From NCBI GenBank assembly GCA_016882485.1, contig VGPT01000001.1, positions 1 to 64,000 of the forward strand: a stretch of DNA of 64,000 bases, read 5' to 3'. Under the pieces are notes generated by a model. It was not told the origin of the DNA. It saw only the letters and a list, made by a program, of their open reading frames with translations, and searched no databases. The stretch's first letter is position 1, and each line of letters starts with the position of its first letter. Below, in pieces: positions 9,446 to 19,264 of this stretch. This stretch comes from Cyanobacteria bacterium M_surface_10_m1_298. GTDB lineage: Bacteria > Cyanobacteriota > Cyanobacteriia > PCC-6307 > Cyanobiaceae. The position numbers and the translations under genes are program-made.

Positions 9446-10722
9446 GTCACGCAGCAGTGGAACAGCGCGAGCTCGAGGGGGGCTGTCCCCTCTGGCTGAT
9501 CCAGCGCCCGGGACCCGAGATTCTCTCCGCCAAGCTCTGGCTGCGCGGTGGCAGCAGCGCCGATCCCAGCGGCCAACGGGGAGCAGCCCAGCTCTTGGCG
9601 GGGGTTCTCAGCCGAGGGTGCGGGGCCCTCAGCGGCGATGCCCTCGCTGATCTGGTCGAAGGTCGTGGCGCCGGGCTGCGCTGCGAAGCCTCGGAAGACG
9701 GCACCCTGCTCAGCCTGAAATGCGCCAGCGAGGATGCCCCGCTGCTGCTGCCCCTGCTGCTGCAGATGGTCTCCACTCCATGGCTCGTGGAAGACCAGAT
9801 CGCTCTGGAGCGACAACTGAATCTGCAGACCCTCCAACGCCAGAAGGAAGACCCGTTTCAGGTGGCCCATGACCAGCTGCGCCATCAGCTGTACGGCGCG
9901 GGGGCCTACGGCCACGATCCCCTCGGGGTGGAGTCCGATCTCGAGCGGATCGGTGCGGAGCAACTGCAGCAGCAGGCCCACCAACTGGGCCAAATGGGCG
10001 CCGTGATGGTGCTGGCCGGCCGTATCCCGCACGCGGTCAACGGGTTGCTGCTTGAGGGGGTCGAGCAACAGCGTTGGCTCTGTTCGGCCCCGCCTCGCGC
10101 CCCAGGTCCGAAGGGCCTCAAGCAATCCTCCCTGCGCTCCAGCCGCGACGACACCGAGCAGCTGGTGATGATGCTGGGCACCACCACCACTCCCCTCGGC
10201 ACCCGCGAGGCGCTGGCCCTACGGCTGCTGCATTGCCATCTGGGGATCGGCATGTCGAGCCGGCTGTTCATCGCCCTGCGCGAAGAGCACGGTCTGGCCT
10301 ACGACGTCGGCGTGCATTACCCCGCGCGACTGGGGGATGCCCCCTTCGTGTTTCATCTCTCCAGCTCCAGTGATCGCGCGCGCGAAGCCTGCGACGAGCT
10401 GCTCAATGAATGGATGCGTCTGCTGGAGACGCCCCTCAGCGCTGACGAAATGGCACTCGCTCTGGCGAAGTTCCGTGGGCAGGAAGCCCTGGGGCGGCAG
10501 ACCGGCAGTCAACTTGCGGATCGGCACGCTCTGGTGCTCGGCCACGGCCTGCCTTTTGATTTCGCCGATCGCAGCCTGAGAGAGGCGGCAGAACTCACTC
10601 CTCACGATCTGCACGCCGCTGCCGTGAAACTGCTCTCGCAGCCGAGCTTGAGCCTCTGTGGTCCCGCTAGCGCGATCGCGGCGGCTGAAGCGGTGTGGTC
10701 TACCCACCCACTCAACCGCTGA
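9442..10722 (+). CDS. M16 family peptidase-like protein, HxxEH-less partner
   Basis: M16 fold-like sequence without HxxEH; 4-nt GTGA overlap with the upstream M16 gene. Confidence 0.9.
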   Translation: MSHAAVEQRELEGGCPLWLIQRPGPEILSAKLWLRGGSSADPSGQRGAAQLLAGVLSRGCGALSGDALADLVEGRGAGLRCEASEDGTLLSLKCASEDAPLLLPLLLQMVSTPWLVEDQIALERQLNLQTLQRQKEDPFQVAHDQLRHQLYGAGAYGHDPLGVESDLERIGAEQLQQQAHQLGQMGAVMVLAGRIPHAVNGLLLEGVEQQRWLCSAPPRAPGPKGLKQSSLRSSRDDTEQLVMMLGTTTTPLGTREALALRLLHCHLGIGMSSRLFIALREEHGLAYDVGVHYPARLGDAPFVFHLSSSSDRAREACDELLNEWMRLLETPLSADEMALALAKFRGQEALGRQTGSQLADRHALVLGHGLPFDFADRSLREAAELTPHDLHAAAVKLLSQPSLSLCGPASAIAAAEAVWSTHPLNR

Positions 10723-10727
10723 GCTCG

Positions 10728-10961
10728 TCAGTCGCTGAGCGCATCGTCTAAGGCGATCAGCTGACTGCTGTCAAAGAGGAAACTGCCGCGGCGGAAGCGA
10801 ACGGCGACCTGCTCGAGGGCCAGAAGTGCGACCACCTGCCCCACATCGGTGACATCCACCAGATCGGGCGGACGCAGCATCGACATGGCGTCAGCGGTTT
10901 TCAGGTAGGTCGGCTGGTCCTTGAGGCGCACGCGCGTTCCGACGGTGATCGCAGGGGACAT
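10728..10961 (-). CDS. sipA: SipA-like regulatory protein (DUF3148)
   Basis: VGTRVRLKDQPTYLKTADAMSMLRPPDLV...VAVRFRRGSFLFDSSQL matches the SipA pattern. Confidence 0.85.
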   Translation of the reverse strand: MSPAITVGTRVRLKDQPTYLKTADAMSMLRPPDLVDVTDVGQVVALLALEQVAVRFRRGSFLFDSSQLIALDDALSD

Positions 10962-10996
10962 GGCAGCAGAAGAAACCGACCAAACAGGGTTGCGGT

Positions 10997-11608
10997 GTGA
11001 GATCTCTCCTGCAGGATGGTCGCACTGCGAAGCGAGCCGTGCGCGCCCTAGCCAACTGGAGTGGTGCCCTTGCCGGATTGCTCCTGATGATCTGCGGCGG
11101 CCTAATCCAAGGCGGCTGGCCCTGGTTTGGCTCCGCCGGCTTTGAAACCCTGGCTCTGCCGACCCTGCAGGTGCCGGCGCTGTTGTTCACCGCTCTGGTC
11201 TGCGGTCCCCGGGCGGCGATGCTGGCCGGTGTGGCCTACATCAGCATCGGGCTGTTTCAACTGCCGGTGTTCCAGGGCGGTGGCGGACTGAGCTACTTGC
11301 TGGATCCAGGCTTCGGCTACATCGCCGGGTTCCTGCCGGCGGCGTGGCTGACCGGTCGGCTGGCGCGGCAACCGGGCATGGACGACCTGCTCAGCCTGGC
11401 GGGCAGCTGCATTCTGGGTCTACTGGTGCTGCAGGGGTGTGGGCTGGCCAACCTGCTGCTGGGGGGCCTGGTGCGTCGCTGGGGTGGAGAACTGCCGCAG
11501 CTGATCCTCAGCTACAGCCTGCTCCCCCTGCTGCCGCAACTGGTGCTCTGCTGTGGTGTGGCCGTGCTCGCCCTTCCGGCGAGACGTCTGCTGATGATCG
11601 AGCGCTGA
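10997..11608 (+). CDS. bioY: Biotin transporter BioY
   Basis: Multi-TM ECF S-component with GP(R)AAMLAGVAYISIGLFQLPVF. Confidence 0.88.
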   Translation: MRSLLQDGRTAKRAVRALANWSGALAGLLLMICGGLIQGGWPWFGSAGFETLALPTLQVPALLFTALVCGPRAAMLAGVAYISIGLFQLPVFQGGGGLSYLLDPGFGYIAGFLPAAWLTGRLARQPGMDDLLSLAGSCILGLLVLQGCGLANLLLGGLVRRWGGELPQLILSYSLLPLLPQLVLCCGVAVLALPARRLLMIER

Positions 11609-12063
11609 TGGCACCGAGTTACCTGGTGGCCATCGCCCTGGTGCTGCTGGATCAATGGAGTAAGGCCTGGGCCCTGGCCCAGCTCAGCGGATCCGGTGTC
11701 AGGCCTCTACTGCCGGGCCTGGTTCAGCTACGGCTCGTGTTCAACACCGGAGCCGCCTTCAGCCTGATGGAGGGCAACGCTCTGTTGCTGGGGCTGGTGA
11801 GCCTGGCGGTGGCTGCAGGCCTTGTGTTCTGGATTCAGACCAGCGGCCCCCTCCGGCGCCTGCAGTGGATCGGCCTGGGACTGCTCCTGGGCGGAGCCAT
11901 CGGCAATGGACTCGACCGCTGGCGACTGGGCAGCGTGGTCGACTTTCTGGAGTTCGTGCCGGTCAGCTTTCCGGTGTTCAACGTGGCGGATGTGGCGATC
12001 AACCTGGCCGTGCTCTGTCTGGCCTTCGACCTGCTACAGGAGCGGATCAGGCCATTGCGCTGA
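11608..12063 (+). CDS. lspA: Lipoprotein signal peptidase II
   Basis: LDQWSKAWA, FNTGAAFSL, GNGLDRWRLGSVVDFLEF, FPVFNVADVAI: SPase II motifs. Confidence 0.96.
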   Translation: MAPSYLVAIALVLLDQWSKAWALAQLSGSGVRPLLPGLVQLRLVFNTGAAFSLMEGNALLLGLVSLAVAAGLVFWIQTSGPLRRLQWIGLGLLLGGAIGNGLDRWRLGSVVDFLEFVPVSFPVFNVADVAINLAVLCLAFDLLQERIRPLR

Positions 12064-12117
12064 GGCTCTGCCGCGAGATCATCCAAGCAACCTGCTCTCC
12101 ACTCGCCGCCCGCTGCT

Positions 12118-13683
12118 TTGAAACCCCCTGGTCGGCTCTGGCTCTGGTTGGGCGCTGCTCTGCTGCTCCTGGTGGTGATCACCGCGGTGCTGCAGGCGAT
12201 CAACAATCTGCTGTGGCAGTTGAGCTATCTGCTGCCGAGCTGGCTGGTGGGCCCAGTGACCCTGCTGTTGTTCGGTGGCGCAGCGCTATTGCTGGCGCGT
12301 GTGGCCTGGCCCTGGCTGATGGCCTGGCGTCGCGGTGACTGGACAGGTAAGCGCCCAAGCAGCGCAACAGACTCCGAGCCTCCAGGCAACCGCCAGGAGG
12401 CTGCGCAGAAGAATCTGGAAGCCATCGATGCTCTGTTGGAGCGGATCCGCGATGACGTGCAGCGGGAGGCCTTACGTCAAGAACGGCAGAGGGTGGCTGA
12501 AGAACTGGAACGGGGGGACCTGGTGGTGGTGGTCTTCGGCACGGGCTCAGCCGGTAAGACCTCTCTGATCCGTGCCCTGTTGAAAGATGTCGTGGGTGAG
12601 GTGGGGGCAGCAATGGGATCCACCGCCACCACGACCAGCTACCGGTTGCGGCTGCGCAACCTCAACCGCGGCTTGAGACTGGTCGACACCCCAGGCATCC
12701 TCGAAGCGGGGGCCGAGGGTCAGCGCCGCGAACAACTGGCTCGCGATCAAGCGGCCAATGCCGATCTGCTGCTGCTGGTGGTTGATGGGGATCTGAGGGC
12801 AGCGGAAGCGGAGGTGTTCAACGCCCTGGCGGGCTTGGGGAAGCGCCTGCTGCTGGTGCTCAACAAGTGCGATCTGCGCGGCGAGCAGGAAGAGCGACGT
12901 CTGCTGGAGCTGCTGCGGCGCCGCAGCCAGGGTCGCATCGCTGCGGAGGATGTGCTCGCTGCCAGTGCGGCCCCTCAATCGGTACCGATGCCAGGCGGAA
13001 AACCCCTGCAGCCAGCGCCGGAAATCGATGCCCTGTTACGGCGCATCGCTCAGGTGCTCCACAGCGATGGAGAGGAGCTCATCGCCGACAACATCCTCCT
13101 GCAGAGCCGGCGTCTCAGCGACGCCGGTCGACGTCTACTCAGCGATCAGCGCCAATCCGACGCCGAAACGGTGGTGGATCGCTATAGCTGGATCAGCGCC
13201 GGAGTGCTGGTGGCCACGCCCCTGCCGGTGGTGGACCTGCTGGGAGCGGCCGCGGTCAATGCCCAGATGGTGGTGGAGATTGGACGGATCTATGGGGTCA
13301 GCCTCTCCCGTCAATCCGCCCAGGATCTGGCCGTGTCGGTGGGCCGCACGTTGGCCAGCCTCGGTGTGATCAAGGGTGGCCTAAGCGTGATCGGGGCTGC
13401 CTTGAGCCTGAATCTGCCCGCACTGCTGGTGAGTCGAGCCGTCCAGGCGATTGGAGCTGGATGGCTCACCCGCGTCGCCGGCCGCAGCTTCATCACCTAC
13501 TTCCAGCAGGATCAGGATTGGGGTGATGGCGGAATCCAGGATGTGGTTCAGCGTCAATACGACCTGAACCGTCGGGAGTCGGCCTTGAAGGAGTTCCTGG
13601 CGGCGGCCCTCAGCCGTGTGGTGGAACCGCTGAAACAGCAGCAGAAGCAGGGGCAGTTGCCGCCGCGTCCGCCGGGACGCTGA
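12118..13683 (+). CDS. Membrane-associated GTPase with C-terminal DUF697-like region
   Basis: P-loop FGTGSAGKTS, DTPG, NKCD; hydrophobic C-terminal half; TTG start. Confidence 0.88.
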   Translation: MKPPGRLWLWLGAALLLLVVITAVLQAINNLLWQLSYLLPSWLVGPVTLLLFGGAALLLARVAWPWLMAWRRGDWTGKRPSSATDSEPPGNRQEAAQKNLEAIDALLERIRDDVQREALRQERQRVAEELERGDLVVVVFGTGSAGKTSLIRALLKDVVGEVGAAMGSTATTTSYRLRLRNLNRGLRLVDTPGILEAGAEGQRREQLARDQAANADLLLLVVDGDLRAAEAEVFNALAGLGKRLLLVLNKCDLRGEQEERRLLELLRRRSQGRIAAEDVLAASAAPQSVPMPGGKPLQPAPEIDALLRRIAQVLHSDGEELIADNILLQSRRLSDAGRRLLSDQRQSDAETVVDRYSWISAGVLVATPLPVVDLLGAAAVNAQMVVEIGRIYGVSLSRQSAQDLAVSVGRTLASLGVIKGGLSVIGAALSLNLPALLVSRAVQAIGAGWLTRVAGRSFITYFQQDQDWGDGGIQDVVQRQYDLNRRESALKEFLAAALSRVVEPLKQQQKQGQLPPRPPGR

Positions 13684-13828
13684 GGCCCAGGGCTTCCGGT
13701 GGTGGGGGCTGCAAGGGTCCCCGCAGATCGAGCACGGTGATCAGAGCCAGGTAGGCCACTGCGATGGCAATGGAGATGGCTCCCGTCACGATGGCCACCC
13801 AGCGGCCGCGCACGGAGGGATCAGGCAT
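13610..13828 (-). CDS. Small single-TM hypothetical protein
   Basis: MPDPSVRGRWVAIVTGAISIAIAVAYLALITVLDL; start overlaps stop of the decarboxylase gene; overlaps the GTPase 3' end in antisense. Confidence 0.6.
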   Translation of the reverse strand: MPDPSVRGRWVAIVTGAISIAIAVAYLALITVLDLRGPLQPPPPEALGLSVPADAAATAPASAAVSAVPPHG

Positions 13829-15263
13829 CCGCGCTCTCCTCGAGGGATCGGCTCACCACCGCGGCCAGACGTTGCAGCTCGCTCAGACCGGTGTGGGGGT
13901 TGCCCATCACCGCCTTGAGGTGATGCCGGCCGCCGTAGAGGGGGCGGGAGAGCATCAGCTGACTCTCCAGGAGACGTTGGCGGGTGCGCAGTGACCAGCG
14001 CTCTGCCGCCTCTGGTGTCAAGCCCCGGGGGGTGAAGGCCAACAAATGCAAAGGTCCGGTGCGCAGGGTGAGAGATAGGGGCTCCAGCAAGCTCTGGAGA
14101 TGGCTGCGGCGCTCAATCGCTGAACTGAGCAACTGCGCGATGCCCTGCTCCCCCAGCTGGCGCAGTCCCAACCAGAGCTTGAGCACCTCGGCAGGACGGG
14201 TACCCTGCAGGCCGCATTCACCGCCGTGGGCCTCGGCCCAACTGGGCTCCATATAGGGCAATCCAGTTCCAAAACACTGCGAGAGCAGCTGGGGTTGCTT
14301 GAGCAGCAACAGGGAGGAGGTTTTGGTGATGCCCAACAGCTTCTGGGGATTCACGGTGAGCGAATCGGCTTGATCGAGATCAGGCACCAAGGCGCGGTGG
14401 GAGGCGCTGAGCGCAAACACCGCACCGATCGCCCCATCCACGTGCAGCCAGCTGCCGTGTTCTCGGCAGAGCGAAGCGATAGAAGCAATCGGATCGATGG
14501 CACCGCGCACAGTGGTCCCCGCCGTGGCGACGACCGCCATCACCGGCAGTCCAGCGGCCTTGGCCTGGGAGAACGCAACGCTGAGGGCGTCGCCATCGAG
14601 GCAGCCCGCTGCATCAACACCGATGCAGTGCAGCACATCAGCAGGAAGCCCCATCACAGCGAGGGCTTTGGCCACCGAGACGTGGGCATCGGCGCTGCAG
14701 AACACCCGCAGGTCCTGACGGCAGTCCAAGCCAGTGCTGCGGCGGGCCACCACGAGAGCCATCAGGTTGCTGAGGCTGCCACCACTGGCGGCTACACCGC
14801 CGGATCCGTCTCCAAGACCCAGGGATTCCGCCATCCAGGCGGTCAGGCTGCGTTCCAGGCGGGAGAGGCTGGGGGAGAGCTCTTCAGCCAGCAGATTGTT
14901 GTTGAGGCCAGCGCAGATCAGATCCGCCGCCACCGAGGCGGTCAGGGGAGGGGGGTCTAGATGGGCCAGTGCTCCTGGATGCACCGGGTTGTAGGCCCCA
15001 TCCATGACCAGCTGCAGGTCATCGAGGAGGGAGTGCAGCGGCAAGCCCTCGGCCAGGGGAGCCACCTGAGGCAGAACGCTCATCAGGGGCAGCGGCGAGC
15101 GCTCCGCTGAACTGCCCCACCATTGGCACAGCTGATCGACGGCCTGCTGGAGAAACGCGGCCAGCTGGGGATCGACACCAAGCGGGTCAGGGAAGCACGG
15201 CAACGCGCGCTGTGGCTCTGGCTGAGGAGCGTGAGCCAATGACCCGGGAAGAACAGCTCTCAT
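13821..15263 (-). CDS. Pyridoxal-dependent group II decarboxylase-like protein
   Basis: HVDGAIGAVFALSASHRAL and VNPQKLLGITKTSSLLL (PLP-lysine region, variant); start uncertain (15263 or 15299). Confidence 0.88.
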   Translation of the reverse strand: MRAVLPGSLAHAPQPEPQRALPCFPDPLGVDPQLAAFLQQAVDQLCQWWGSSAERSPLPLMSVLPQVAPLAEGLPLHSLLDDLQLVMDGAYNPVHPGALAHLDPPPLTASVAADLICAGLNNNLLAEELSPSLSRLERSLTAWMAESLGLGDGSGGVAASGGSLSNLMALVVARRSTGLDCRQDLRVFCSADAHVSVAKALAVMGLPADVLHCIGVDAAGCLDGDALSVAFSQAKAAGLPVMAVVATAGTTVRGAIDPIASIASLCREHGSWLHVDGAIGAVFALSASHRALVPDLDQADSLTVNPQKLLGITKTSSLLLLKQPQLLSQCFGTGLPYMEPSWAEAHGGECGLQGTRPAEVLKLWLGLRQLGEQGIAQLLSSAIERRSHLQSLLEPLSLTLRTGPLHLLAFTPRGLTPEAAERWSLRTRQRLLESQLMLSRPLYGGRHHLKAVMGNPHTGLSELQRLAAVVSRSLEESADA

Positions 15264-15292
15264 TGTCCCGCGTGGGCGTGCCCACCGGGCCA

Positions 15293-15856
15293 ATGGCATT
15301 GTTCAGTCAGCGCTGCTGCGCCCGCCTGAATCCAATGCTCTTGCTCAGCGACGATCTGCTGAACCTGTGGATGGGCCGGCTTCTGCGGCTGGCGGCAAGA
15401 GCGGGCGAGCGTGGTGAGGTGCCTGTGGCCGCAGTGGTTCTGGATGAGCAAGGTCATGCGGTGGGCTGGGGGAGCAACCAACGGCAGCGGGAGCAAAAAC
15501 CCCTGGGACATGCGGAACTGATGGCGTTGGAGCAGGCGGCTCGGCTTCGGGGTGACTGGCGCATGAACGACTGCACCCTGCTGGTGACCCTGGAACCATG
15601 CCCGATGTGCGCCGGAGCCCTGGTTCAGGCCAGGGTGGGCCGGGTGGTGTTCGGAGCATCTGACAGCAAGCGAGGCGCTCTGGGGGGCTGCCTGAATCTC
15701 GCCACAGACCCCAGCGCCCACCACCAGATGGCGGTGGTGGGTGGTGTGTTGGCAGAGGCCTGCAGCCAACAGCTGGAGCTGTGGTTCAGGCGACGGCGGC
15801 AGCAACAGCAGGCGCTGAAGAGCGGAAGGCTGGCAGCTCCTGCTCAAGAAGGTTGA
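15293..15856 (+). CDS. tadA: tRNA-specific adenosine deaminase (nucleoside deaminase family)
   Basis: HAELMALEQA and PCPMCAGALVQARVGRVVFGASD zinc deaminase motifs. Confidence 0.92.
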   Translation: MALFSQRCCARLNPMLLLSDDLLNLWMGRLLRLAARAGERGEVPVAAVVLDEQGHAVGWGSNQRQREQKPLGHAELMALEQAARLRGDWRMNDCTLLVTLEPCPMCAGALVQARVGRVVFGASDSKRGALGGCLNLATDPSAHHQMAVVGGVLAEACSQQLELWFRRRRQQQQALKSGRLAAPAQEG

Positions 15857-16976
15857 GCAGGAGATCCACGTTCTCCTCGCGGCTGTTGTAACCCATCAGG
15901 CCAATCCGCCAGACCTTTCCGGCGAGAGCGCCAAGGCCGCCGCCCACCTCGATGCCGTGTTTGTTCAACAGATGGAGGGTGAAGGCCTTGCCATCCACAC
16001 CATCAGGAATCCGCACGGTGGTGAGGGTGGGCAAGCGCAGTTCACTGGGCACGTGCAGCTCAAGGCCAAGCCGCTCAAGACCACTCCAGAGGCGCTCGGC
16101 ATTGCGGCGGTGGCGGGCCCAAACATTCTCGAGACCCTCTTCAGCGATCAAGCGCAGGGCTTCGCGCATGCCGAAATTCATGTTCACCGGGGCGGTGTGG
16201 TGATACACCCGGTCACTGCCCCAATACTGATTCAGCAGGCTCACATCGAGATACCAGTTGGGAACCTTGCCGCTGCGGGCCATCAGTTTGGCCTCGGCAC
16301 GGGGACCCATGGAGAAGGGACCAAGGCCAGGGGGGCAGCTCAATCCCTTCTGGCTGCAGCTGTAGGCCAGGTCGACCTTCCAGTCGTCAAGGAACAGGGG
16401 AACCGCGCCAAGGGAGGTGACGGTGTCGAGCAGCAAAAGGCAATCGTGCTGACGGCAGAGGTCACCGATGCCCTCCATCGGCTGACAGACGCCCGTTGAC
16501 GTTTCGGCGTGCACAATCGCAAGAACCTTGGGCTTGTGCTGCTTCAGACCCGCTTCGATTTCCTCAAGGCTGAAGGCTTCGCCCCAGGGCTTCTCAATGG
16601 TTTGAACGTTGGCGCGGTAGCGACCGGCCATGTCCTGAAGGCGCAGGCCGAAGTAGCCCTTCACCGCGACGAGAACAGTGTCACCCGGCTCCACCACGTT
16701 GGCGATGGTGGCTTCCATGGCAGCCGAGCCCGTGCCACTCATCGGCAGGGTGAGGCGGTTATCGGTCTGCCAGGTGTAGCGCAGCAGTTCCTGAACTTCA
16801 CCCATGAGGGCGACATACAGGGGATCGAGGTGCCCAATCGGCGATCGACTCAAGGCCTCGAGAACCGTGGGGTGGGCATTCGAAGGGCCCGGGCCCAAGA
16901 GCAGGCGCTCAGGCGTGTCGATCGGAGCTAGGGAGAGCCGATGGCGATCGGACACGGTCGCTGAGGAGGGAGCCAA
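15786..16976 (-). CDS. Class V aminotransferase (alanine/serine-glyoxylate aminotransferase)
   Basis: LLLGPGPSNAHPTVLEALSRSPIGHLDP, DTVTSLGAVPL, SCSQKGLSCPPGL. Confidence 0.94.
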   Translation of the reverse strand: MAPSSATVSDRHRLSLAPIDTPERLLLGPGPSNAHPTVLEALSRSPIGHLDPLYVALMGEVQELLRYTWQTDNRLTLPMSGTGSAAMEATIANVVEPGDTVLVAVKGYFGLRLQDMAGRYRANVQTIEKPWGEAFSLEEIEAGLKQHKPKVLAIVHAETSTGVCQPMEGIGDLCRQHDCLLLLDTVTSLGAVPLFLDDWKVDLAYSCSQKGLSCPPGLGPFSMGPRAEAKLMARSGKVPNWYLDVSLLNQYWGSDRVYHHTAPVNMNFGMREALRLIAEEGLENVWARHRRNAERLWSGLERLGLELHVPSELRLPTLTTVRIPDGVDGKAFTLHLLNKHGIEVGGGLGALAGKVWRIGLMGYNSREENVDLLLNLLEQELPAFRSSAPAVAAAVA

Positions 16977-17027
16977 GGCCTGGTTGGGGGCTGGGTGAAA
17001 GGAGACTACGCAGTCGCAGAAATGCGA

Positions 17028-17558
17028 TCAGCGGGCGCGCACGTTGGTGTCGGCAAGGCCGCGGCAGAGGTGATCAAAGGGCGCACGCACCACGCTGTTG
17101 ATGGCGTCGTTCGCAGCGACACCGGAGTCGAGCAGCTTTTCGCAGACCACATCGGCCATCAGAGCAATGCTGCGGACGGTGGGTCCGGTGGGCACCCCAA
17201 GGCTCTTGTAGGTGTCGTCGAGACCATTCAGGACCCGCTCATTCAGGATCGTGCTGTCACCGGCCACCAGGGCATAGCTGGCGTAGCGGAGGAAATAATC
17301 CATGTCGCGCAGGCAGGCGGCCCAGCGACGGGTGGTGTAAGCGTTGCCACCGGGCAACAACAGCTCGGGGTCCGACTGCCAAAGCCGCTGGCTGGCCTCG
17401 CGCACGATCTCGGCGGCGTCGCGGTTGATCAACTCAACGGCGCTGAGGCGCACCTGAGATTCCGAGAAATAGGTGGCAATCCGGTCGACCGCATCACGAT
17501 CGAAGTAGCGACCGAGCTGGTCGTACCGACCGATCAGACCAGTGATGGCATCGCGCAT
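17028..17558 (-). CDS. apcF: Allophycocyanin beta-18 subunit
   Basis: Phycobiliprotein beta: [27 protein letters not shown]...[32 protein letters not shown]. Confidence 0.9.
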   Translation of the reverse strand: MRDAITGLIGRYDQLGRYFDRDAVDRIATYFSESQVRLSAVELINRDAAEIVREASQRLWQSDPELLLPGGNAYTTRRWAACLRDMDYFLRYASYALVAGDSTILNERVLNGLDDTYKSLGVPTGPTVRSIALMADVVCEKLLDSGVAANDAINSVVRAPFDHLCRGLADTNVRAR

Positions 17559-17692
17559 GGCGTGAAGGATCGACGCACCTGTGCCGGAACGTAGCACCTG
17601 CAAACGCCCAGATCCCTTGCGATTGCATGGATCTGATCAAGTTGACAGAAACGGTTACGCAAGCGATTCAGACCTCACCAGTCGGCGTTTTG

Positions 17693-17706
17693 GTTACTAC
17701 TGATAC
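17693..17706 (+). promoter_or_regulatory. NtcA-like box upstream of glnA
   Basis: GTT-N8-TAC (GTTACTACTGATAC), one mismatch to GTA-N8-TAC; TAN3T hexamer TACGGT 23 nt downstream. Confidence 0.65.
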
Positions 17707-17729
17707 ACAGGAAGGGGCTGGCCGCTCCG

Positions 17730-17735
17730 TACGGT
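17730..17735 (+). promoter_or_regulatory. Putative -10 of the NtcA-dependent glnA promoter
   Basis: TACGGT (TAN3T), spacing fits the class II NtcA architecture. Confidence 0.6.
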
Positions 17736-17788
17736 CCCGCGAGCCCGGTTCCAGGCGGGCTTCCTCTCAGCCTCCAAGCGTTCACGTC

Positions 17789-19207
17789 ATGGCCAAAACC
17801 GCCCAGGACGTCCTCCGTCAGATCAAGGACGAGGGCATCGAACTGATTGACCTCAAGTTCGTGGATCTCCACGGCAAGTGGCAGCACCTCACTGTGTGTG
17901 AGGACCTGATCGATGAGGCCGCCTTCAGCGAAGGCGTGGCCTTTGACGGCTCCTCGATCCGCGGCTGGAAAGCGATCAACGAGTCGGACATGGCGATGGT
18001 GCCCGACCCCAACACCGCCTGGATCGACCCCTTCTACAGCCACAAAACCCTCAGCCTGATCTGCTCGATTCAGGAGCCCCGCAGCGGCAAGCCCTACGCC
18101 CGCTGCCCCCGCGCGCTCGCCCAGAAGGCTCTCGATTACCTCGGCTCCACCGGCCTGGCCGACACCGCCTACTTCGGCCCTGAGCCCGAGTTCTTCATCT
18201 TCGACGACGTTCGCTACAAGAGCGCCAACGGCTCCAGCTTCTACAGCGTGGATTCGATCGAAGCCCCCTGGAACACCGACCGGGTGGAAGAAGGCGGCAA
18301 CCTCGCCAACAAGATCCAGCTGAAGGAGGGCTATTTCCCGGTTGCCCCCAACGACACCCTGCAGGACATGCGCAGCGAAATGCTGCTGACCATGGGTGCC
18401 CTGGGCGTGCCGATCGAGAAGCAACACCACGAAGTGGCCACTGCCCAGCACGAACTCGGCATCAAGTTCGCCGAGCTGATCAGCGCGGCCGACAACGTGA
18501 TGATCTACAAGTACGTGGTGCGCAACGTTGCCAAGAAGTACGGCAAAACCGCCACGTTTATGCCCAAGCCGATCTTTGCCGACAACGGCAGCGGCATGCA
18601 CGTGCACCAGAGCCTCTGGAAAGGCGGGCAGCCCCTGTTCTGGGGTGAAGGCACCTACGCCAACCTCTCGCAGACCGCCCGCTGGTACATCGGCGGTCTG
18701 CTGAAGCACGCCCCCAGCTTCCTGGCCTTCACCAACCCCACCACCAACAGCTACAAGCGCCTGGTGCCCGGTTTCGAAGCGCCGGTGAATCTGGTGTATT
18801 CCCAGGGCAACCGCTCCGCCGCCGTGCGCATCCCGCTCACCGGCATGAACCCCAAGGCCAAGCGCCTCGAGTTCCGCTCCGGCGATGCCCTCTCCAACCC
18901 CTATCTGGGCTTCGCGGCGATGCTAATGGCCGGCATCGACGGCATTAAGAACCAGATCGATCCGGGCGACGGCACCGACGTTGACCTGTTCGAACTGTCG
19001 GCTGAAGAGCTGGCCAAGATCTCCACGGTGCCCGCCTCACTGAACGGATCCCTGGAAGCTCTCAAGGCCGACCACGAGTACCTGTTGGCCGGTGGCGTCT
19101 TCACCGAAGACTTCATCGACAACTGGATCGCCCTGAAATACGAGGAGGTGCAGCAGCTGCGTCAGCGGCCCCACCCCCACGAATTCACCATGTACTACGA
19201 CGCCTGA
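17789..19207 (+). CDS. glnA: Glutamine synthetase, type I
   Basis: [36 protein letters not shown]...[20 protein letters not shown]-track start at 17627 is too early. Confidence 0.98.
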   Translation: MAKTAQDVLRQIKDEGIELIDLKFVDLHGKWQHLTVCEDLIDEAAFSEGVAFDGSSIRGWKAINESDMAMVPDPNTAWIDPFYSHKTLSLICSIQEPRSGKPYARCPRALAQKALDYLGSTGLADTAYFGPEPEFFIFDDVRYKSANGSSFYSVDSIEAPWNTDRVEEGGNLANKIQLKEGYFPVAPNDTLQDMRSEMLLTMGALGVPIEKQHHEVATAQHELGIKFAELISAADNVMIYKYVVRNVAKKYGKTATFMPKPIFADNGSGMHVHQSLWKGGQPLFWGEGTYANLSQTARWYIGGLLKHAPSFLAFTNPTTNSYKRLVPGFEAPVNLVYSQGNRSAAVRIPLTGMNPKAKRLEFRSGDALSNPYLGFAAMLMAGIDGIKNQIDPGDGTDVDLFELSAEELAKISTVPASLNGSLEALKADHEYLLAGGVFTEDFIDNWIALKYEEVQQLRQRPHPHEFTMYYDA

Positions 19208-19231
19208 TTCAGGCCCAGTGGTGTCCCTCAG

Positions 19232-19257
19232 GCCCCGGCAGATGCCGGGGCTTTTTT
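19232..19257 (+). terminator. Rho-independent terminator of glnA
   Basis: GCCCCGGCA-ga-TGCCGGGGC followed by TTTTTT. Confidence 0.9.
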
Positions 19258-19264
19258 GTGCCCA

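Noticed and set aside
17675-18709. 344-aa minus-strand ORF antisense to glnA
   Set aside because: Mirror image of glnA codons; no recognisable domain.
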